Positions 59,245-64,000 of a stretch of DNA of 64,000 nucleotides are shown in pieces. The notes below the pieces were generated by a model. That model was not told where the DNA came from. It made no database searches and worked only from the letters and a program-made list of their open reading frames with translations. Each line of letters begins with the position of its first letter. Positions within the stretch are counted from its first letter, which is position 1. A program made the position numbers and the translations under genes. The DNA is from Chania fonticola_B (GTDB taxonomy: Bacteria; Pseudomonadota; Gammaproteobacteria; Enterobacterales; Enterobacteriaceae). Location of the stretch: the NCBI RefSeq assembly GCF_048537545.1, contig NZ_CP183218.1. One strand, given 5' to 3'.

Positions 59245-59295
59245 ACCCTGTTGACCGGTGTATGCCGGCCCTTTGACCTAGTGGATTAAAACAAC

Positions 59296-59886
59296 GTGCT
59301 GGATAGAATCAAAGTCTGTTTTACCGAGAGTATCCAAACCCAGATTGCGGCGGCGGAAGCCTTACCTGACGCGATATCCCGTGCCGCGATGACCCTGGTT
59401 CAATCGTTATTGAACGGCAACAAGATCCTGTGCTGTGGCAACGGCACTTCGGCGGCTAACGCTCAGCATTTTGCCGCCTGCATGATCAACCGCTTTGAAA
59501 CCGAACGCCCCAGCCTGCCCGCGATCGCGCTAAACGCCGATAACGTGGTGCTGACCGCCATCGGCAACGATCGTCTGCATGATGAAATGTATGCCAAACA
59601 GGTGCGGGCACTCGGCCACACCGGTGACGTACTGCTGGCGATTTCCACCCGCGGCAATAGCCGTGATATTGTAAAAGCGGTCGAAGCTGCGGTAACGCGT
59701 GATATGACCATTGTTGCGCTTACCGGCTACGATGGCGGAGAGTTGGCGGGTTTACTCGGCCAGCAGGATGTGGAGATACGTATCCCCTCTCACCGCAGTG
59801 CACGCATTCAGGAGATGCATATGCTTACCGTCAATTGCCTATGCGACCTGATTGATAACACATTGTTCCCCCACCAGGACGATTAA
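59296..59886 (+). CDS. diaA: DnaA initiator-associating protein DiaA
   Basis: A 196-residue SIS-domain protein almost identical to E. coli DiaA: KACFTES-type start, LLNGNKILCCGNGTSAANAQHFAACMINRFETERPSLPAIAL (about 36-77), LAISTRGNSRDIVKAVEAAVTRDMTIVALTGYDG. It binds DnaA as a tetramer and promotes orderly initiation at oriC. GTG 59296 is the start. dolP follows after 10 nt. Confidence 0.95.
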   Translation: MLDRIKVCFTESIQTQIAAAEALPDAISRAAMTLVQSLLNGNKILCCGNGTSAANAQHFAACMINRFETERPSLPAIALNADNVVLTAIGNDRLHDEMYAKQVRALGHTGDVLLAISTRGNSRDIVKAVEAAVTRDMTIVALTGYDGGELAGLLGQQDVEIRIPSHRSARIQEMHMLTVNCLCDLIDNTLFPHQDD

Positions 59887-59896
59887 AGGAACTGAG

Positions 59897-60472
59897 ATGA
59901 AGCTAAGAGCCACATTTGCAGTGCTGTTCAGCGCCCTACTGTTGCAGGGTTGCGTCGCGGGCGTTGTCGTTGGCAGCGCCGCGGTTGCCACCAAAACGGC
60001 GACCGATCCACGCACCGTAGGCACACAGGTCGATGACGGCACGTTGGAAGCCCGGGTCGAAAATGCCATCAGCAAAGATCAGCAACTGAAGAAAGAAGCC
60101 CGTGTCGTAGCCACCGCCTATCAGGGCAAAGTGCTGCTGACCGGCCAGGCTCCTACCACCGAGCTCGCCAGCCGGGCGAAACAGATCGCACTTGGCGTCG
60201 ATGGTGCCGCTGAGGTGTATAACGAAATTCGCCAGGGCACGCCGGTCAGCCTGGGCACCGCCTCTTCCGATACCTGGATCACCACCAAGGTGCGTTCGCA
60301 GATCCTGACCAGCGATACCGTCAAATCTTCAAACGTGAAGGTCACTACCGAAAATGGCGAAGTGTTCTTGCTAGGTTTGGTGACACAGCAGGAAGGCCAG
60401 TCTGCGGCGCAGATCGCCAGCCAGGTTAGCGGCGTGAAGCACGTGACAACGGCGTTTACCTACGTTAAATAA
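59897..60472 (+). CDS. dolP: Outer-membrane lipoprotein with two BON domains
   Basis: A 191-residue lipoprotein (lipobox LLLQGC, about 14-19). Two BON domains follow: VGTQVDDGTLEARVENAISKDQQLKKEARVVATAYQGKVLLTGQAP (about 41-86) and SDTWITTKVRSQILTSDTVKSSNVKVTTENGEVFLLGLV (about 123-161). DolP (YraP) binds anionic phospholipid at the division site and supports outer-membrane integrity. ATG 59897 is supported by the lipoprotein signal; the frame is open upstream inside diaA. Confidence 0.95.
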   Translation: MKLRATFAVLFSALLLQGCVAGVVVGSAAVATKTATDPRTVGTQVDDGTLEARVENAISKDQQLKKEARVVATAYQGKVLLTGQAPTTELASRAKQIALGVDGAAEVYNEIRQGTPVSLGTASSDTWITTKVRSQILTSDTVKSSNVKVTTENGEVFLLGLVTQQEGQSAAQIASQVSGVKHVTTAFTYVK

Positions 60473-60483
60473 TCTCGTGAGTC

Positions 60484-60517
60484 GGGTCTTGGGGTGATCC
60501 AGATACCCCATAGACCC
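60484..60517. terminator. Hairpin between convergent dolP and mtgA
   Basis: GGGTCTTGGGGT and ACCCCATAGACCC pair with one mismatch around GATCCAGAT. It lies 11 nt after dolP and 10 nt after mtgA. T tracts are weak on both strands. Confidence 0.5.
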
Positions 60518-60527
60518 TGTATCACGA

Positions 60528-61259
60528 TCACTTCAGATCGTTCGCCTTGAGAAATCCTTCGCCACCCAACTGGCGCATCTGACGCATAATCCACTGTTGG
60601 CGCTGGATCACGTACCCCGAAGGGGCACCGGCCTTGAAACGATGTGGATTAGGCAGCACCGCCGCCAGCAGGGCCGCTTCCGAGGCCGTCAGACGGCTTG
60701 CTGGCTTGTGGAAAAAGTGCTGAGCCGCCGCTTCCACGCCAAAGATACCGTCACCAAACTCGACGATATTCAGGTACACCGTCAAAATACGCCGTTTGGT
60801 CCATACCAGCTCAATACCTGCCGTTAGCCCAGCCTCCAGCCCCTTGCGCAGCCAGCTGCGCCCATCCCACAAAAACAGGTTCTTTGCCGTTTGCTGAGAA
60901 AGGGTAGAAGCACCGCGGATGCGCGTTGGCCGCTTTTCATTATGGCTGATCGCCTTTTCAATAGCCGCCACGTCAAACCCCCAGTGATCGGGGAATTTCT
61001 GATCCTCTGCCGCCATCACCGCCAGCGCCATCGAGGGGGCAATATCGTCCATCGCTACCCAGTCGGAATGCGCCACATAGCCGAAATCCCCACTCAGCCA
61101 GGCACCGAGCTGCCGCTCCACCATCACCGCAGAAAACGGCACCGGCAGAAAAGCGAATAGAATGATCCCCACCAGCCACAGGCCAATAACCGCAAGAACG
61201 CCTCGTTTAAACCAAAACCACAGGCGAACAATCCACGATTTACGAGAAAACCTTATCAT
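60528..61259 (-). CDS. mtgA: Monofunctional peptidoglycan transglycosylase
   Basis: A 243-residue protein with one N-terminal membrane segment (GVLAVIGLWLVGIILFAFLP, about 20-39) and a GT51 domain. The catalytic Glu is in MAAEDQKFPDHWGFD (about 82-96); further motifs are RGASTLSQQTAKNLFLW (about 114-130), KRRILTVYLNIVEFGDGIFGVEAAA and ALLAAVLPNP. It polymerises lipid II into glycan strands at the divisome. It overlaps elbB by 4 nt (ATGA), so it is coupled to it. Confidence 0.95.
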   Translation of the reverse strand: MIRFSRKSWIVRLWFWFKRGVLAVIGLWLVGIILFAFLPVPFSAVMVERQLGAWLSGDFGYVAHSDWVAMDDIAPSMALAVMAAEDQKFPDHWGFDVAAIEKAISHNEKRPTRIRGASTLSQQTAKNLFLWDGRSWLRKGLEAGLTAGIELVWTKRRILTVYLNIVEFGDGIFGVEAAAQHFFHKPASRLTASEAALLAAVLPNPHRFKAGAPSGYVIQRQQWIMRQMRQLGGEGFLKANDLK

Positions 61260-61909
61260 TCCACCAGATCCAGCACTCGTGACACCAGCTTATCAATTCC
61301 CTGCGCTGCCTCGCCGATCGACTGGGCCAACATGTAGGCCGGGGTCGTGACAACCTTGTTTTCAATATCAACTACGATGTCATCTACCGGGCAGATCACC
61401 GGCTCACCGCCCATGGCATCAATCACTTCCCCCAGATCGGGATCGTTACCAATGGTCAATCGCAACGGTTGATCGAGAACTTTCGGCAACAGCGTGGGCG
61501 CAATGCACATCAAACCCATTGGTTTGTTTCTCTTATGCATTTCCAGAATAAGCTTAGACAAATCGGGATCCACTGAACATTCCGCCCCTTGCGTGGCAAA
61601 GCTGCTCAAATTCTTCGCCGCACCAAATCCACCGGGCACAATCAGGGCATCCAACTGCTCGGCATCGGCCTGTGAAAGCGCCTGAATTTTGCCACGAGCG
61701 ATGCGCGCCGACTCCAGCAAAACGTTGCGACTCTCTGGCATTTCTTCGCCGGATAAATGATTAATAACATGTAGTTGTGCCTTATCCGGTGCAAAGCAGA
61801 CCGCTTGCGCACCGGCACGATCCAGAGCCAGCAAGGTGAGCACCGCCTCATGGATTTCTGCCCCGTCATAAACACCACAACCACTCAGCACTACAGCGAC
61901 CTGTTTCAT
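61256..61909 (-). CDS. elbB: ElbB/ElbA glyoxalase III-like DJ-1/PfpI protein
   Basis: A 217-residue DJ-1/PfpI-superfamily protein matching ElbB (YhbL/GatYbhL): VAVVLSGCGVYDGAEIHEAVLTLLALDRAG (about 4-33), ALIVPGGFGAAKNLSSFA (about 86-103), and MGLMCIAPTLLPKVL with the elbow Cys (about 133-147). Weak glyoxalase activity is known and an effect on isoprenoid (lycopene) yield was reported for E. coli. ATG 61909 (GGGAG 8 nt upstream) is preferred; the ORF is open to 61960. mtgA follows in the same operon. Confidence 0.92.
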   Translation of the reverse strand: MKQVAVVLSGCGVYDGAEIHEAVLTLLALDRAGAQAVCFAPDKAQLHVINHLSGEEMPESRNVLLESARIARGKIQALSQADAEQLDALIVPGGFGAAKNLSSFATQGAECSVDPDLSKLILEMHKRNKPMGLMCIAPTLLPKVLDQPLRLTIGNDPDLGEVIDAMGGEPVICPVDDIVVDIENKVVTTPAYMLAQSIGEAAQGIDKLVSRVLDLVE

Positions 61910-62146
61910 CGACATTCTCCCAGCCAGGACCGCCGGCAAAGGCAGGCCCAGAGGCGACAAATACTAACTACATCACATATTTTAATGATTCTTCTAACAA
62001 GAGCGCTTACATTTGCTATGTTGTTCGCTGTATGATGTATACGAATTTCGTACCACCTGCTCTACCAGAACGCTAAAAACCAATACGCAGGTTAATGATT
62101 TCCCTGGTGTTGGCGCAATATTCGCGCACCCCGGCCTCGGCTGGGG

Positions 62147-64000
62147 TCATTTTTTTTCAGCGTTCTCTACCCAAGCTCGCAGCACCGCCACGTCATTGCG
62201 CCACTCCTGCTTCAGCTCATCGACCCATTCTTGCACGTTGTCTTGCCAGGCTGGTAACGTTGGCGTCTGGATCTGCTGGGCCAGCTGTTGCAGATGTTTT
62301 AGCCCGACGGAGCCAGCGGCACCCTTGATTTTGTGCCCTTCTTCGGTGATCCCTTTCTCGTCCTTCGCGGTCATGTTGGAATCCAGCACCGCCAGATACC
62401 CCGGCATAACCTGTTCAAACATCGCCAGGCTCTGATGGATCAGCTGCGGCCCCACCAGATCCATGTACTGCTCCAGCATTGCGGTATCCAACAACGATTC
62501 ATTAATCTGCATCGACTTTTGCTCCGTTTTCTTTGTGGTATGTTGGGGTTGATGATCCCAGTAATGTTTGATCATCTTGGTCAAGGCCGGTACCGACAAC
62601 GGCTTACTCAGCACATCGTCCATGCCCGCTTCAAGATACTCTTTCTTGTCTTTCAGGACATTAGCTGTCAACGCAATCAGCGGCGGCAACGAGCGGCCCG
62701 CATAACGCTCGCGCAGCTCACGGGCGATATCCAGCCCGCTCATGTCCGGCAATTGAATATCCAACAGAGCCAGATCGAACTCGTCCGGGTCGAACATGGC
62801 TAACGCATCGCTGCCGTTCATGGCTACCGCAACGCTGTTACCCAGCTTCTCCAACACCGAACGCGCCACGATCACGTTCAGTTCGATATCTTCCACCAGC
62901 AGGATATGCAACGCCGGTAGCGGCATTTCTTCCACCGCCTGGACCTCATTGACCACTTCGTCCACCGCTGGCGCCTTGATGGTCAAGGTGAAGCAAGAAC
63001 CGTGCCCTTGTGCGCTGTTTACCGTGATATCTCCGCCCATACTCTGCGCCAGCCGTTTGGAGACCGCCAGACCGATCCCGGTGCCGGTCGCCGGACGCCC
63101 GCCATTCTGGTCTTTGACCTGATAATACATGGCGAAAATCTTGTCTTGCTCATCCTGCGGGATCCCCATGCCTGAGTCTTCAACCTCAAACACGATCTGT
63201 TCCTGCTCTTCGCGCCTGACGCGCACCACGATCTGGCCTTGCTGGGTGAATTTCACCGCGTTGCCGATCAGGTTCCACAGGATCTGACGCAGGCGTGTGC
63301 CGTCCGTGATGATTTTCTCCGGTAGCGGTAACTCGGGCTCCATCACGAACTGCAGCCCTTTCGGCTGTACCAGCAGGCCGGAGAGGTTCTCCAGATCCGC
63401 CAGGAAGCCGGTAAAGTCGACCGGCTGATTGTCCAACTGGACCTTACGCCGCTCGAGTTTATCCATCTCGATGATGTCGTTGAAAATATTACCCAGGGTG
63501 ATGGCACTGACGTGGATGGTTTTCAAATACTTCAGTTGCTCATCGTTCAGTTCGGTATCGAGCAGAATACGGCTCAGGCCGACGATGCCATTAAGCGGCG
63601 TACGAAGCTCGTGGCTGATCGTTGAGATAAAGGTAGTCTTCTCCCTGCTGGCGTTCTCCAGCGCGTCCTGATAGCGCTTACGCTCGGTTATATCGCGGCC
63701 AAAGCCCATCAGCCCGTGACGTTTGCCCACGCGGTCGTAAAACGGCACCTTGCGCAATTCAAAACAGGCCTTGCGACCGTCTGGGTACACCAACCATTGT
63801 TCATAGGTCAGGGAGACGTTATGGCGGAATACTTTCTCATCGGTTTCGATGACTTTTTCGGCGATCTCTTTGCTGTAGACATCAAAGGGGGTCAGGCCGA
63901 TCAGCTGTTTTTCACTCTTGCCGGTCAGCAGCTCCATCGCCCGGTTGCAGCCGGAAAACTCTTTTTCTTCGTTGCGGTAGTAAACCAGATCGGGGGAGGC
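62147..64000 (-). CDS. arcB: Aerobic respiration control sensor kinase ArcB (5' end outside window)
   Basis: The frame is open to the window end (618 codons), so the N-terminal membrane part and start are missing. From the edge it reads ASPDLVYYRNEEKEFSGCNRAMELLTGKSEK, the PAS domain, then the H-box FISTISHELRTPLNGIVGLSR, N, G1 (FEVEDSGMGIPQDEQDKIF) and G2 (ATGTGIGLAVSKRL) boxes. The receiver domain follows (LLVEDIELNVIVARSVLE, LLDIQLPDMSGLDIA, phospho-Asp), and the Hpt domain near the end (EEGHKIKGAAGSVGL, His). It is the redox-sensing hybrid kinase that phosphorylates ArcA. Gene order after elbB is as in E. coli. Confidence 0.96.
   Translation of the reverse strand, partial: ASPDLVYYRNEEKEFSGCNRAMELLTGKSEKQLIGLTPFDVYSKEIAEKVIETDEKVFRHNVSLTYEQWLVYPDGRKACFELRKVPFYDRVGKRHGLMGFGRDITERKRYQDALENASREKTTFISTISHELRTPLNGIVGLSRILLDTELNDEQLKYLKTIHVSAITLGNIFNDIIEMDKLERRKVQLDNQPVDFTGFLADLENLSGLLVQPKGLQFVMEPELPLPEKIITDGTRLRQILWNLIGNAVKFTQQGQIVVRVRREEQEQIVFEVEDSGMGIPQDEQDKIFAMYYQVKDQNGGRPATGTGIGLAVSKRLAQSMGGDITVNSAQGHGSCFTLTIKAPAVDEVVNEVQAVEEMPLPALHILLVEDIELNVIVARSVLEKLGNSVAVAMNGSDALAMFDPDEFDLALLDIQLPDMSGLDIARELRERYAGRSLPPLIALTANVLKDKKEYLEAGMDDVLSKPLSVPALTKMIKHYWDHQPQHTTKKTEQKSMQINESLLDTAMLEQYMDLVGPQLIHQSLAMFEQVMPGYLAVLDSNMTAKDEKGITEEGHKIKGAAGSVGLKHLQQLAQQIQTPTLPAWQDNVQEWVDELKQEWRNDVAVLRAWVENAEKK

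Overview
The window reads as chromosome of an enterobacterium, most likely Serratia or a close relative in the Yersiniaceae. The right half follows the E. coli order almost gene for gene (fadH, rlmG, ygjP, ygjR, sstT, ygjV, uxaA, uxaC, exuT, exuR, yqjA-mzrA-yqjCDEK-yqjFG, yhaJ/yhaK, rnpB, rsmI, lpoA, yraN, diaA, dolP, mtgA, elbB, arcB). Proteins resemble but are not identical to E. coli ones, and a chromosomal QnrB-like gene with a LexA box is present, as known in Serratia and Citrobacter. The genus is an inference; species cannot be read.

Layout. 1-5934 (minus): an accessory cluster encoding an HMG-CoA reductase fused to a kinase-like domain (cut by the window edge), a UbiA-family prenyltransferase interrupted by an in-frame TGA, and a three-part ABC exporter. 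6488-12193 (minus): DUF3999/DUF2339 envelope pair and a MATE pump. 12240-13860: AT-rich insert with an orphan HsdR-N nuclease-like gene. 13888-14577: VIT-type transporter. 14605-18752 (minus): a tightly coupled five-gene operon (thermostable-hemolysin family, AMP ligase, heme-oxygenase-like diiron protein, SDR, TPR), which looks like an unassigned fatty-acid-derived metabolite pathway. 18922-20186 (plus): LexA box, qnr gene, StbDE/RelBE-type toxin-antitoxin. 20355-30257: yfcF, gabDT with divergent gabR, an IS481 copy, an APC amine/amino-acid permease and an amidohydrolase. 30326-39428: ABC-F ATPase, fadH, rlmG, ygjP, ygjR, a GATase, sstT. 39529-40649: IS110-family element. 40744-46944: ygjV and the hexuronate genes uxaA, uxaC, exuT (frameshifted), exuR. 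47132-52250: a hypothetical gene and the yqjA-to-yqjG block. 52433-53717: a second, apparently identical IS481 copy. 53767-64000: yhaJ to arcB (5' end outside the window), including rnpB.

Main points for a second look: (i) the reductase-kinase / prenyltransferase / ABC exporter cluster, a candidate isoprenoid-lipid synthesis and export system; (ii) the five-gene operon behind a promoter with a PmrA-like box; (iii) three composite palindromic repeats, each occupied by an insertion sequence, with an IS110 element whose leader contains bridge-RNA-like guide matches; (iv) probable gene lesions in exuT and the UbiA gene. There is no CRISPR array, no tRNA gene that I can see, and one structural RNA (rnpB).
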